The translations under genes were made by a program, and so were the position numbers. Positions 54,918 through 64,000 of a stretch of DNA of 64,000 nucleotides are shown piece by piece (positions within the stretch are counted from its first letter, which is position 1; each line of letters opens with the position of its first letter). The notes under the pieces are model-generated. The model was not told the DNA's origin, did no database searches, and saw only the letters and a program-made list of their open reading frames with translations. The stretch comes from Streptomyces sp. NBC_00258 (lineage in GTDB: Bacteria > Actinomycetota > Actinomycetes > Streptomycetales > Streptomycetaceae), in assembly GCF_036182465.1 (NCBI RefSeq), contig NZ_CP108081.1, positions 1,426,001 to 1,490,000 of the forward strand, in the 5' to 3' direction.

Positions 54918-55961
54918 TCAGGCCAGCGTCGAGGTGTCGATCACGAAGCGGTAGCGCACGTCGGAGGCGAGGACACGCTCGTACGCCTCGTTGATCTTGT
55001 CGGCCGGGATGACCTCGATCTCGGAGCCGATGCCGTGCTCGGCGCAGAAGTCGAGCATCTCCTGGGTCTCCCGGATGCCGCCGATCAGCGAACCGGCGAA
55101 CGACCGCCCGCGCATGATCAGCGAGAACACCTGGACGCACAGCGGCTCCGCGGGCGCGCCGACGTTGACCAGGGCGCCGTTCACGGCCAGCAGACCGAGG
55201 TAGGCGTCGAGGTCGAGCTTCGCGCTGACCGTGTTGACGATCAGGTCGAACGTGCCCGCCAACTGCTCGAAAGTGGCCGGGTCACTGGTCGCGTGGTAGT
55301 GGTCGGCGCCGAGGCGCAGGCCGTCGTCCATCTTCTTCAGCGACTGGGACAGCACGGTGACCTCGGCGCCCATCGCGTGCGCGAGCTTGACGGCCATGTG
55401 GCCCAGGCCGCCGAGACCGATGACGGCGACCTTCTTGCCGGGTCCCGCGCCCCAGCGGTGCAGCGGGGAGTACGTCGTGATGCCGGCGCACAGCAGCGGG
55501 GCCGCCTCGTCGAGGTCGATGCCCTCGGGGATGCGGACGACGAAGTCCTCGGTGACCACGACGTGCGTGGAGTAGCCGCCCTGGGTGACCGTGCCGTCCT
55601 TGTCGATGCCGCCGTAGGTGAGGGTGTTGCCCTTCAGGCAGTACTGCTCCTCGCCCTTCAGGCACGACTCGCACTCGCGGCAGGACTCGACCAGACAGCC
55701 GACGCCGACCCGGTCGCCGACGGCGAACCTACCGACCTCCGGGCCGACGTCCGTGACGACGCCGGCGATCTCGTGGCCGGGCACGATCGGGTAGACCTGC
55801 TCGCCCCACTCGCTGCGGGCGTGGCTGATGTCGGAGTGGCAGATGCCGCAGTACTTGATCTCGATGAGGACGTCGTGCGGTCCGACGTCACGACGCTCGA
55901 CGGTGGTCGGCGCGAGGGGTTCGGCAGCGGCCGTTGCGGAGTACGCGTTGACGGTGAGCAT
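54918..55961 (-). CDS. Zinc-dependent alcohol dehydrogenase (cinnamyl alcohol/YahK type)
   Basis: A 347-residue MDR enzyme. Catalytic zinc ligands: [13 protein letters not shown] and [10 protein letters not shown]. Structural zinc: the four Cys in [17 protein letters not shown]. Cofactor loop: [19 protein letters not shown]. It reduces aldehydes to alcohols with NADPH. It is the last gene of an operon MFS, DUF2255, alcohol dehydrogenase controlled from element B. Confidence 0.95.
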   Translation of the reverse strand: MLTVNAYSATAAAEPLAPTTVERRDVGPHDVLIEIKYCGICHSDISHARSEWGEQVYPIVPGHEIAGVVTDVGPEVGRFAVGDRVGVGCLVESCRECESCLKGEEQYCLKGNTLTYGGIDKDGTVTQGGYSTHVVVTEDFVVRIPEGIDLDEAAPLLCAGITTYSPLHRWGAGPGKKVAVIGLGGLGHMAVKLAHAMGAEVTVLSQSLKKMDDGLRLGADHYHATSDPATFEQLAGTFDLIVNTVSAKLDLDAYLGLLAVNGALVNVGAPAEPLCVQVFSLIMRGRSFAGSLIGGIRETQEMLDFCAEHGIGSEIEVIPADKINEAYERVLASDVRYRFVIDTSTLA

Positions 55962-56022
55962 GGCTTCTCCGTTCTGGTGGAACCGGTGGTTCTGGTGGAA
56001 CTGCTGTCGGCCGTAAGGGGGT

Positions 56023-56424
56023 TCAGTCGGCCGAGCGCGGCCGGCGGGGTTCGAGCCGCATCGTGGTGGAGCTCGCCTCGGGGCTGGTGATGGCCTTGAC
56101 GATGTACGCGGCGTAGTGCCCGTACTTGGTCCGGTACGCGGTGTCCACGGCGTCGTTGGCCTCGTCGCCGGCGTCGATGATCGTGACGGCCTTCTCGACC
56201 CCGCCGGCCTGGATACGGCCCTCCTGGCGGGCCCGGGTGCCGCGGTACCAGTCGGAGCCGGGGCCGTTGACCGAACGGACGTAGATGCCGTCGCCGACGC
56301 GGACGACCCAGATCGTCCGTCGGCTGCCCAGTTCGCCGCCGCGCCGCACGGAGGCGATCTCCAGTTCCTCCGCGTGTTCGATGCTGTCGAGCTCCTGGCT
56401 CGTCCAGGCCGAGGTCGAGGTCAT
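56023..56424 (-). CDS. DUF2255 protein, paralogue 2
   Basis: A 133-residue DUF2255 protein: [74 protein letters not shown]. It overlaps the MFS stop by 4 bp and precedes the alcohol dehydrogenase, so all three are one operon. The same pair, in decayed form, is at 54074-54617. Confidence 0.9.
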   Translation of the reverse strand: MTSTSAWTSQELDSIEHAEELEIASVRRGGELGSRRTIWVVRVGDGIYVRSVNGPGSDWYRGTRARQEGRIQAGGVEKAVTIIDAGDEANDAVDTAYRTKYGHYAAYIVKAITSPEASSTTMRLEPRRPRSAD

Positions 56425-57821
56425 GAGGTCTTCTCCTTGAGGAGTACGGATGCCGCCGCGGTCAGGGCCACGAGCAGCGCGGCGATCAGAAGGCTGGTGC
56501 GCAGCCCGTGCAGGAAGTGCGCGTGGTTCGAGACCAGGGCGCCGAAGACGGCCACTGACAGGGCGCCGCCGAGCTGGCGGGAGGCGTTCAGGACGCCGCT
56601 CGCGGTGTCGGCGCGCTGGGCGGGGACGCGGTCCAGGAGCAGTGAGGTCACCGCCGGTACGGCGAGGCCGCCGCCGGTTCCGACCGGGATCATCAGCAGG
56701 ACCAGCAGCCAGGCGGGCGCCGACGCCGACGGAACGGTGAGTGCCACCAGGCCCGCGGCCATCAGGAGTTGCCCGGTGATGATCGGCATCCGCGGACCGA
56801 AGCTCGCGGCGAGCCTGGCGGCCGTCGGGCTGACGACCGCGGTCAGCAGCGTCATCGGCAGGAACGCCAGACCGGTGGCCATCGGCGACAGGCCCTGTTC
56901 CTGCTGGAGGTACAGGCCGAGCAGGAAGATCATGCCGTAGAAGCCGACGTTGAGCGCGAAACCCACGGTCGCCGAGAGCGCCATCGTCCGGGTACGCAGG
57001 AGTTCCAGCGGCACCATCGGGTTCCGGCCGCGTGCCTGGGACGTCAGGAAGACCACCGCCGCCGCCACGGCCACCGCGAGCGCGAGCAGCACGCGCGGCG
57101 CGCCCATGCCGACGGCGCCTGCTTCGATCGCGGCGTACGTCAAACCGCCCATCGCCGCCACCGCGGCGATCTGGCCGGTCCAGTCGAACGGAGCGTCGCC
57201 CTGGCGGGGCGAACGCGCGGTCCGGGTGAGCAGGAACAGTGCCAGCACACCCACCGGCAGGTTGACGAAGAAGATCATCCGCCAGCTCAGCTCACTGAGC
57301 ACACCGCCCAGCACCGGCCCGGCCGCGGCGCCCACCGAACCGCCCATCGCCCATATGGAGATGGCCCGGCCACGCCGGACGGGGTCGGGGAACGCCTCGC
57401 GGATCAACGCCAGCGAGGCGGGCACGATCACCGCGGCACCCGCGCCCTGCACCAGCCGCGCCACGACCAGCACACCCAGGTTCGGTGCGAAGCCGCAGGC
57501 CGCCGAGGCGACGGTGAACACCACGAGCCCCGCCCCGAACGCCTGCCGCGCCCCGATGCGGTCGGTCACCGAGCCGGCCGACAGCAGCAGCGCGGCGAAC
57601 ATCAGCGTGTAGCCGTCCACCACCCACTGCAGGCCTGTCATGCCGCCGCCGAAGCCGCGCCCGATCTCGGGCAGTGCGACGTTGACGATCAGTGCGTCGA
57701 GTGTCATGACGAAGAAGCCGAGCAGCGCGGCCGCCAGCGCCCACCGGGCACCGTTCGCGGTGCCACGCCGACCGCCGGCGGTTTCGGCGGACGACCGGTC
57801 CGATACGACAGAACTGGACAC
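56421..57821 (-). CDS. DHA2-type (EmrB/QacA) MFS efflux transporter
   Basis: A 466-residue drug:proton antiporter with 12-14 helices. First helix ALLGFFVMTLDALIVNVALP, motif A region AGSVTDRIGARQAFGAG, ARLVQGAGAAVIVPASLALI, and motif C-like AMGGSVGAAAGPVLGGVL. The GTG at 57821 is preferred: AGGAG sits about 9 bases upstream. It exports toxic organic compounds. Element copy B and XRE regulator 6 lie immediately upstream in divergent orientation. Confidence 0.93.
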   Translation of the reverse strand: MSSSVVSDRSSAETAGGRRGTANGARWALAAALLGFFVMTLDALIVNVALPEIGRGFGGGMTGLQWVVDGYTLMFAALLLSAGSVTDRIGARQAFGAGLVVFTVASAACGFAPNLGVLVVARLVQGAGAAVIVPASLALIREAFPDPVRRGRAISIWAMGGSVGAAAGPVLGGVLSELSWRMIFFVNLPVGVLALFLLTRTARSPRQGDAPFDWTGQIAAVAAMGGLTYAAIEAGAVGMGAPRVLLALAVAVAAAVVFLTSQARGRNPMVPLELLRTRTMALSATVGFALNVGFYGMIFLLGLYLQQEQGLSPMATGLAFLPMTLLTAVVSPTAARLAASFGPRMPIITGQLLMAAGLVALTVPSASAPAWLLVLLMIPVGTGGGLAVPAVTSLLLDRVPAQRADTASGVLNASRQLGGALSVAVFGALVSNHAHFLHGLRTSLLIAALLVALTAAASVLLKEKTS

Positions 57822-57941
57822 GGGTGGTTCTCCTGAGAACGAAACGGGATGGCTTCTCTGCGCGGGAGGTGTTCCTCGACCGACACCCAGCCTGGACTCC
57901 GAGCCCGTCCCGTGGCAGGCCGAGCTGTGCAGGGGAGCACT

Positions 57942-57966
57942 GTTCGGGGGTGTGACAGGGCCCCTC
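57942..57966 (+). promoter_or_regulatory. Repeated regulatory element, copy B
   Basis: 25-bp core GTTCGGGGG then TGTGACAGGGCCCCTC; left flank GTGGCAGGCCGAGCTGTGC. Between the MFS operon and XRE 6. Confidence 0.8.
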
Positions 57967-58022
57967 ACTGTGCGTTCACACAGCTCATGGATCCGTTACG
58001 CCCGGCCTGCCACACTGAGCAC

Positions 58023-58921
58023 ATGGCACGTGAGCAGCGCAACGGCGGCGACGGCACGGAACTGGGGCGTTTCCTGCGCGCCCACCGCACCCGGGTGACT
58101 CCCGAGGAGGCCGGTCTCCCGTCCGGCCACGGCCTTCGTCGTACGCCGGGACTGCGCCGCGAGGAGCTGGCCACACTCGCCGGCGTGAGCATCGACTACT
58201 ACACGCGCATCGAGCGCGGCAAGGAAACCCGCCCCAGCCCGTCCGTCGTCGACGCGCTGGCCCGGGTCCTCCTGCTGGACGAGCGCGAGCACGCGCACTT
58301 GCGGGACCTCGCCGTGTGCGCCGCCCGCACCACCGCTCCGGAGCCCGCGACCGCGCCCACTTCGTCGGTGGGGCCCGGAATCGAGTTGCTGTGGAGAGCC
58401 TGCGGCCCAACCCCGCGGTCGTGGTGAGCCGCACGATGGACCTGCTCGCGTGGAACCCGGGCGGGCTGCGGCTCTTCGTGGGGATGGAGCAGTGGCCGGT
58501 CGAGAAGCGCAACGTCGCGCGCTGGGTGTTCCTGAATCCCGGGGCTCGCACGGTCTTCGACCACTGGGAGGAGCAGATCCGCGCCTGCGTCGGGCGGCTG
58601 CGCGCCCTGGCCGGCACCGACCCCGCTGCCCCGGACCTCGTCGGGCTCGTCGACGAACTGCTGGCCGAGAGCCCGGAGTTCGTGGAGCTGTGGGAGCGTT
58701 ACGACGTGCGGGCGCACACCCACGGCAGCAAGACGTTCCACCTTCCGGACATCGGCGACCTCACCCTCGAGTACCAGTCCATGCAGTTGGAGGGTGCCCC
58801 CGGCCACCGGCTGGTCGCCCACTACGCCAACCCCGGGACCCCCGACCACGACAAAATGATCCTCCTGGACATGCCTGTCACCGAACCGGACCTCAAACCC
58901 GCGCAAGAGAAGCGGAACTGA
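58023..58921 (+). pseudogene. XRE-family regulator with MmyB-like ligand domain (6), frameshifted
   Basis: The first 122 codons read as a normal member of the subgroup ([32 protein letters not shown]). Near 58390 the frame is lost, and the rest continues in another frame ([51 protein letters not shown]). Adding one base between 58390 and 58391 restores 299 residues, the length of its paralogues. It is either a recent inactivation or a sequencing error; no slippery site is evident. Confidence 0.8.
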
Positions 58922-59036
58922 CGGCGGCGGCGGGCGTGACCGCTTCGACCTGATCCAGGCTTCGAGCAGCTTCTGGAACGAGCCGAGGACGGCCTCGCCC
59001 CCTGTCGGTCGATGATGCTCCACGAGAACGATGGAG

Positions 59037-59987
59037 CTACGCGGACACCGCGACCACGTGCTTGCCCACGACGCCGCCACGCTCGAACGCCTCGTGCGCT
59101 GCGGCGATGTCCGCGTAGGGGTACACGCTGTGGACCACCGGGCGCAGCGCACCCGAAATGACATGGTCAGCCACATCACGCAGCACGGCGGTGTCCGGGT
59201 TGGCGCTGAAGGTGCGGATGCGGCGGGAGCCGTGCACGCTCGACGCGGCGATCGCGGCCAAGGCACCGGCCGACAGGCCGACGGTGACCATCCGGCCGCC
59301 CTTGGCCAACCGGCTTCGATAGCAGTGCAGTTCAGAGCCGACGGTGTCGACGATGACGTCGAACGGTCCGATCCGGTCCGAGGTGGTCGAGCCGTAGTCG
59401 AGGACTTCATCGGCACCGAGGCCGGTGAGCTGTTGGGCGTGGCGGTCACGAGCCAGCGCGGTGACATGGCCGCCCAATGCGTGTGCCAGTTGCACGGCGG
59501 CGGTGCCGACTCCGCCGGCCGCGCCCCGCACGAGGACCCGTTCCCCGCCCGCGAGGTGCACGCTGTCGCGCAACGCAATCAGCGCCGTCGCGCCCGCCAC
59601 GACCAGGGAGGCCGCGTCGACCGACGAGAGTCCTGCCGGGGCGGGCGCGATCCGGTCCGAGGGGACCACGACGTACTCGGCCGCCCCCGCGGTGATGTGC
59701 CGCTGCCGGGGGTGCACCATGCCCCACACCCGGTCCCCGGCCCGGTAACCCTCGACCTCGGCGCCGGTCTCGACGACGACGCCCGTGAAGTCCAGCCCCG
59801 CGCCGATCGGGAAGCGGCGCCCCGACACCATCTTCACCTGCCCGGCGCGGACGATCACGTCGTGTCCGTTCACGCTGGACGCCTCGACCGACACCAGGAC
59901 CTCGCCGACACCGGGAGCGGGCCGGTCCACATCGTTGATCCGCAGGACGTCCGGTGCACCGTAACTCGTGATCTGAGCAGCCTTCAT
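59037..59987 (-). CDS. NADPH:quinone oxidoreductase-like MDR enzyme
   Basis: A 316-residue zinc-free MDR oxidoreductase: QITSYGAPDVLRINDVDRP, VEASSVNGHDVIVRAGQV, GLDFTGVVVETGAEV, cofactor loop VLVRGAAGGVGTAAVQLAHA, and the end GVVGKHVVAV. The ATG at 59987 follows AAGGAA. It is divergent from XRE regulator 7 and probably its target. It reduces quinones or enones with NADPH. Confidence 0.93.
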   Translation of the reverse strand: MKAAQITSYGAPDVLRINDVDRPAPGVGEVLVSVEASSVNGHDVIVRAGQVKMVSGRRFPIGAGLDFTGVVVETGAEVEGYRAGDRVWGMVHPRQRHITAGAAEYVVVPSDRIAPAPAGLSSVDAASLVVAGATALIALRDSVHLAGGERVLVRGAAGGVGTAAVQLAHALGGHVTALARDRHAQQLTGLGADEVLDYGSTTSDRIGPFDVIVDTVGSELHCYRSRLAKGGRMVTVGLSAGALAAIAASSVHGSRRIRTFSANPDTAVLRDVADHVISGALRPVVHSVYPYADIAAAHEAFERGGVVGKHVVAVSA

Positions 59988-60064
59988 GGCGCTGTTCCTT
60001 CCGTGGTCGGCTGGGGTGGAACCGATACTGGTCCTCTGCTCACGGCACACGGTCGTTCGCCTTT

Positions 60065-60092
60065 TCCTGGGACTGGCAGACCCACCCTCCCA
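60065..60092. promoter_or_regulatory. Candidate operator between the quinone reductase and XRE 7
   Basis: TCCTGGGA (60065-60072) followed by ACCCACCCTCCCA, recalling the TCCTGGGAG sites at 22139, 22155 and 42510. Confidence 0.45.
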
Positions 60093-60118
60093 ATCCACGC
60101 CCGAGGCATACTGACGCC

Positions 60119-60982
60119 GTGACCGACAACCCCCTCGCGCCGACCGACGACCCCCGACGCGAACTCGCCGAATTCCTGCGGACCCGCCGGACCCGGCTGC
60201 GGCCGGAGGACGTCGGCCTCGAACCCGGCCCGAGGCGACGCGTGGCCGGACTGCGGCGTGAGGAACTGGCCCTGTTGGCGGGGGTGAGTTCGGACTACTA
60301 CCAGCGCATGGAGCAGGGTCGCGACGTGCGGCCTTCCGAACAGGTCCTGGACGCCCTCGCACGCGCCCTCAACTTCTCCACCGAGGAGTGCCGACACCTG
60401 CACAGCCTCGCCGCCGCCGCACGCACACCGGCTCGCGCCCCGCGCCGGTACGAACCGGAGGAAGTACCGGACACCACAGAGCGGTTGCTGCGCACGATGC
60501 CCTCGCCCGCCCTGGTCGTGGGCCGCTACCTGGACGTACTGGCCTGGAGCCCGCTGGCCGGCGCGCTGCTGGGCGAGTTCACCCGACTCCCGGTGACGCA
60601 GCGGAACCTGCTGTCGCTCCTGTTGCACCCGGAGGCCGACCAGACCTGTCCGGAGCGGGCCGCCACCGTCGCCGAGCTGACCGCGATGCTGCGCGCACAG
60701 GTCGCCGCCGATCCGGGGCACCCGCGCGCCGCGGAGCTGGTAGGCGAACTCGCGGTCCGCAGCGACGAGTTCGCGACGCTGTGGGCCCGTCACGACGTGG
60801 GCGAGACGACGCGCGGCCGGATGCGTGTCAACCACCCCATGGTCGGGGAGCTGAACCTGGACTGGGACGCCTACCCGCTGCCGGGCACTCCCGGCCCGAT
60901 GCTGATCGTCTACACCGCCGTCGAGGGCGGCCCCGACGCCGAGCGACTCCAACTGCTGGCCAGTCTGCTCAACGCCGGCTGA
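60119..60982 (+). CDS. XRE-family regulator with MmyB-like ligand domain (7)
   Basis: A 287-residue regulator starting at [30 protein letters not shown], then ligand-domain motifs VVGRYLDVLAWSPLAGALL, LSLLLHPEADQT, RSDEFATLWARHDV, HPMVGELNLDWDAY. It faces the quinone reductase gene. Confidence 0.92.
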   Translation: MTDNPLAPTDDPRRELAEFLRTRRTRLRPEDVGLEPGPRRRVAGLRREELALLAGVSSDYYQRMEQGRDVRPSEQVLDALARALNFSTEECRHLHSLAAAARTPARAPRRYEPEEVPDTTERLLRTMPSPALVVGRYLDVLAWSPLAGALLGEFTRLPVTQRNLLSLLLHPEADQTCPERAATVAELTAMLRAQVAADPGHPRAAELVGELAVRSDEFATLWARHDVGETTRGRMRVNHPMVGELNLDWDAYPLPGTPGPMLIVYTAVEGGPDAERLQLLASLLNAG

Positions 60983-61092
60983 CGCAAGACAGAATCAGCC
61001 CCCGGTTCTTGCCTACCCGCTCGGCCGCCGGTTCTGCCGGTTCGGTGCGGAAGCAGGCAGGCGCGACGGTTTCGAGGACGGCTTCAGGCGGA

Positions 61093-63735
61093 TCAGCTCT
61101 GCGACGGCAGCCTCGCCGCGTCACTGTCCGCCCCCTGTTCCAACGCGCCATCCGTGGGGACCTGTCCTTCAGCGCGGCTCATTCGGGCGGCTCGGGACGA
61201 CGGATGTGCGATGGCTTGGGTCGACGGTCCCTCCTCCGGGCCGGAACCGCGACGCAGTTCGTGTTCCTTGTGCATGAGCCGACGTGCGTGCGCGTGGTCT
61301 CCCAGCGCCCATTGGATCTTGGCGAGCAGACGGTACGCATAGCTGAGACTGGCGGGGTCGTCGACTGCCTCGAAGCGCTCGAGCGCGAGATCGGCATGGA
61401 GGCGGGCCGGCGTGAGGGTTCCGGCCTTGCGGAAGGCCTCGGCTGCCGTCGCGTGCGAGTGCGCCGCCCCTTCCCGGTCGCCCTGGTCGTCGAGCAGTTG
61501 GGCGGCCTTCTGGGCCAGTACCGCCGCATCCGGGTACTGCCCGGTGTACATGTGCACTGCGGCCTCCGCCGCGAGGCACTCCGCCAGCAGACTGTCGTCC
61601 CCGGCTTCCTCGAAGCAGGTGTGCGCCTCGGCCTGGAACCGCATGGCCTCGTCGATCAGGTTGGCAGCCAGGGCCCGTTCGGCGAGAGACATCAGGTGCC
61701 GACCGCCTTCGGCCGCGCCCTCGGGCACCGACCGGGCCGCACGCAGGAGTTCGGCGGCCACGTCCCGCCGCACGTGCGAGGGGTCGCGTTTCACCAACTG
61801 CGGGTGGCCGGGGTCGAGTTCTGTGCCCACGAGGGCCAGGGCGCCGCGCGCCCGCGCGATACCCCTGCCGTAACTCCTGCCCGTCGCGTACCGGTAGGCG
61901 GCCTCGGCCTCTTCCCTGGCCACGGCGGGCCGCTGCTCCTCACGCAGGGCGTCGGCCACCTCGCAGCTGAACTCGGTTGCGAGGTTCCATCGGTCCTCGC
62001 GCGCCGCCCGCGCTGCCGCGCGCAGTTCAGGAAGTGCGGCGGTCCGCCAGGCGCTTCGAGCGCTGTCCCCTCGCGCGGCCTCCAGCCAGCGGCGGAGGTG
62101 GAGGTACAACCAGGTCCGCCGCAGGGCCTCCTGTGCGGGCGTGGTGCGCGAATAGCTGCGGTAGAGGTCGTGGAAGGCGTAGCGGCCGTCGGTGCGCTGA
62201 AGGAGTCCCGCATCGACGAGTTCCTCCAGCAACAGTCCGCAGATGCCGGGCGGCATACGACAGAGGGCTGCGGCCGAGTAGCGGTCGAAGTCAGGGCCTG
62301 GATGGCCGGCGCAGTCGTGGAGCACCTGCCTCTGCTGCTCGCTGAGCGCCTCGTACGACACGGTGAAGGCCGTACGGACGCGGTCGTCGTCGGAGTGGAG
62401 GTGCTGCAGCGGACGGTCCGACTCCCGCATGGCGTCCAGCAGCAGATCGGGTGGGGTGCGGCGCAGTCTGGCGGCGATGGGGCGCAGCGCGAGCGGGAAG
62501 CAGCTCAACAGCCGGGCGATCTCGGCGAGTTCGCCGTCGTGCCCGGTGAGCCCGCTGAGATCGTGCATCATCGCCACCGCGTCGTCCACCTCGAGCGGAG
62601 CGAGCGCAAACCGGCGGACGTACCGCGGCATCAGATCAGTGAGCGAGGCACGGCTGGTGACCACGAACAGCGCGTCGCGCGGGGGCGCGTCGGTCTGGGA
62701 GACCTCGGCTGCGTCCGTGACGTCATCCAGCAGCACAACAGGGAAGCCGACCGCCGGATGACCCTCCCGACCGCCCGTGAGCCGCTGGTACAACTCGGCC
62801 GCCAACGCCGACTTGCCCACGCCCGGCGGCCCGTGGATGACGAGTACGCCGGGTCCTCGAGCCGTCTCCGCGGCCAGGTCCCGCAGCTCACGATCCCGGC
62901 CGAACAACTGCTCCGCGGGCAGCAGTCCCGGGGCGTTCGCGCTCCGGCCCGCCTCGTGCGGCTCCTGCGCGACGTACGCCGGGTTGCGGAAGACAGCGAT
63001 CCGCTCACCCGAGTTGTGAGCCCCGAGCTGGGGGTGCTGTGGGTGTTCCCGAGTACTCAGCAGCCGGTGCAGCCGGGCATGCACGGTTCCGAAGTCGAGC
63101 TCGGGGCCGGCTCCGAGCACACCCGTCCGCAGGAGTCCGAGCATGGCGCCGGTGAACGCGGACAGCTCCTCACCGGGCAGGGAGTAGGCGAGCTCGGTGG
63201 CCGCGCTGGAGGTAAGGACGCAGACGCCGTCGATGTCGGCGGCCTGTTTCAGCAGTGTCGCGCGGGCGCTCATGCCCCCTTCGACGGCGGCGCCGCTGAA
63301 GCAGCAGTCGAGGACCACGGCGCACTTCAGGCCCCGTCGGCGGTACGCCGATCGCACCTCGTCACGGATGTGGGCGTACGGCAGCGCGCGCCACATCTGC
63401 TGCTCGTTGGAGTCGTGCAGGGCGAGATGGAGGTCGGCCGGCCGGTCGGGGTGCAGCAGTCCGTGTCCGGCGTAATAGATGAGCAGCGTGTCGGTGGCTT
63501 CGTTCACCGCGGCGTCGATGGCTCGCATGACATCGCTGCCGTCGGCCTCGGGACCGAGCACCCGGCAGCCTGCCGCGGTCAGGCCCCAGACGGCCTCGTC
63601 GCACAGTGCGTCCCGCAGCGCCGTGATGTTCCGCTCGACCGCGGGCAACTGGGCGAGTCCACCGCCGGCGGCATACCCGTGGATGCCGATCAGTACCGCC
63701 CTGGAGGCCGACCGGTCGGCCAGCCGCGCCGTCAT
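61093..63735 (-). CDS. Caspase-STAND NTPase-TPR protein, likely conflict/immunity effector
   Basis: An 880-residue protein. Residues 12-250 are a caspase-like (C14) protease: the catalytic His is His91 in YYAGHG and the Cys is Cys145 in LDCCFSG. Residues 275-520 are an NB-ARC/STAND-type ATPase: Walker A GPPGVGKS at 302-309, Walker B VVLLDD at 333-338, sensor VTSR, and FPLAL in place of GLPLA. Residues from about 600 are tetratricopeptide-like helical repeats (SLAERALAANLIDEAMRFQA, YPDAAVLAQKAAQLLDDQGD). Ligand sensed by the repeats would oligomerise the ATPase and activate the protease, as in plant-like NLRs. It is coupled by ATGA to the small membrane protein upstream. Confidence 0.9.
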   Translation of the reverse strand: MTARLADRSASRAVLIGIHGYAAGGGLAQLPAVERNITALRDALCDEAVWGLTAAGCRVLGPEADGSDVMRAIDAAVNEATDTLLIYYAGHGLLHPDRPADLHLALHDSNEQQMWRALPYAHIRDEVRSAYRRRGLKCAVVLDCCFSGAAVEGGMSARATLLKQAADIDGVCVLTSSAATELAYSLPGEELSAFTGAMLGLLRTGVLGAGPELDFGTVHARLHRLLSTREHPQHPQLGAHNSGERIAVFRNPAYVAQEPHEAGRSANAPGLLPAEQLFGRDRELRDLAAETARGPGVLVIHGPPGVGKSALAAELYQRLTGGREGHPAVGFPVVLLDDVTDAAEVSQTDAPPRDALFVVTSRASLTDLMPRYVRRFALAPLEVDDAVAMMHDLSGLTGHDGELAEIARLLSCFPLALRPIAARLRRTPPDLLLDAMRESDRPLQHLHSDDDRVRTAFTVSYEALSEQQRQVLHDCAGHPGPDFDRYSAAALCRMPPGICGLLLEELVDAGLLQRTDGRYAFHDLYRSYSRTTPAQEALRRTWLYLHLRRWLEAARGDSARSAWRTAALPELRAAARAAREDRWNLATEFSCEVADALREEQRPAVAREEAEAAYRYATGRSYGRGIARARGALALVGTELDPGHPQLVKRDPSHVRRDVAAELLRAARSVPEGAAEGGRHLMSLAERALAANLIDEAMRFQAEAHTCFEEAGDDSLLAECLAAEAAVHMYTGQYPDAAVLAQKAAQLLDDQGDREGAAHSHATAAEAFRKAGTLTPARLHADLALERFEAVDDPASLSYAYRLLAKIQWALGDHAHARRLMHKEHELRRGSGPEEGPSTQAIAHPSSRAARMSRAEGQVPTDGALEQGADSDAARLPSQS

Positions 63736-63986
63736 GTGTCGGCCTGCTCCTGCTCCCTGCGGGCCCGCAGCACTTTCAGTACGTCCTCGGCTGTTCCCTC
63801 CACCAGGGTGCCGTCGCTCTCGGTGACACGTACGGTGGGCGCCTGCGTTCCGCTCGGGCGCCGCCAGGCGGTGATGGCGACCAGCAGCCCGAGGAGGCCG
63901 ACCGTGCTGTCCACGACGGCGGTGATCGTGTCCAGGGTCCCCATCGTGCCCGGGGGCGGTGGTGGCGCGGCCCGGGTCCCCGTCAT
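63732..63986 (-). CDS. Small membrane partner resembling effector-associated constant component EACC1
   Basis: Up to 84 residues. A Pro-rich start is followed by one hydrophobic helix (ITAVVDSTVGLLGLLVAITAW) and a short domain with TVRVTESDGTLVEGTAEDVL. From memory this matches the EACC1 family found next to caspase/trypsin-STAND genes in actinobacterial conflict systems. The ATG at 63986 is only 14 bp from the window edge; an internal ATG at 63944 is an alternative, and the gene could begin further right. It overlaps the caspase gene by 4 bp. Confidence 0.65.
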   Translation of the reverse strand: MTGTRAAPPPPPGTMGTLDTITAVVDSTVGLLGLLVAITAWRRPSGTQAPTVRVTESDGTLVEGTAEDVLKVLRARREQEQADT

Positions 63987-64000
63987 GTCCGCGGGCCGCG

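Noticed and set aside
58199..59578. A 459-codon minus-strand protein across the XRE 6 region
   Set aside because: It is a composite of antisense frames of the frameshifted XRE gene and an alternate frame of the quinone reductase.

Overview
The window is high-GC DNA with Streptomyces-type features: GTG starts, Tat signals, ATGA-type overlaps, rare TTA codons, and many LacI, IclR, MarR and XRE regulators. It looks like accessory chromosome, probably from Streptomyces or a close relative. I saw no rRNA, tRNA, CRISPR array or intact insertion sequence.

Layout. 0-6 kb: a sugar-uptake operon on the minus strand (two permeases, a binding lipoprotein, and a GH78 rhamnosidase cut by the window edge) with a divergent LacI regulator and three LacI-type operators. 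6-9.3 kb: an orphan Tat-exported binding protein, then a NarL-type two-component pair. 9.4-12 kb: a MarR regulator, palindromic operators and a DsbA-like/metallo-hydrolase/SnoaL operon. 12.4-19.7 kb: single genes, including an MFS transporter and a serine hydrolase that carry TTA codons, and a MerR-methyltransferase fusion behind a classic 19-bp-spacer promoter. 19.8-25.8 kb: SDR, cupin, carboxymuconolactone decarboxylase-like protein, XRE regulator and FUSC exporter. 25.9-38 kb: a catabolic locus. A seven-gene minus operon (aldehyde dehydrogenase, ThDP enzyme, Liv-type ABC importer with a fused LivM-LivG, shikimate dehydrogenase-like enzyme) faces an IclR / CoA-transferase / citryl-CoA-lyase-like operon. 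38-41.3 kb: a PQQ-type beta-propeller with a cupredoxin-like tail and a ThuA-like protein. 41.4-61 kb: a patchwork of 'LRREE' XRE regulators (MmyB-like ligand domain) interleaved with aldo-keto reductases, alcohol dehydrogenases, quinone reductase, DUF2255 proteins, MFS and flavodoxin genes. 61-64 kb: a caspase-STAND-TPR protein with a small membrane partner, resembling a bacterial conflict/immunity system.

The most unusual signal is a roughly 60-bp intergenic element with a 25-bp core. It occurs seven times between 20.8 and 58 kb, always upstream of an oxidoreductase, DUF2255 or efflux gene (or its debris). At four sites it is also upstream of a closely related XRE regulator pointing the other way. 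Several copies flank fragments of dehydrogenase or MFS genes. I read this as a duplicated, partly decayed family of regulator-redox enzyme cassettes with one shared operator. The second strong candidate is the caspase-STAND system at the right edge, whose NTPase has an unusually short gap between Walker A and Walker B.
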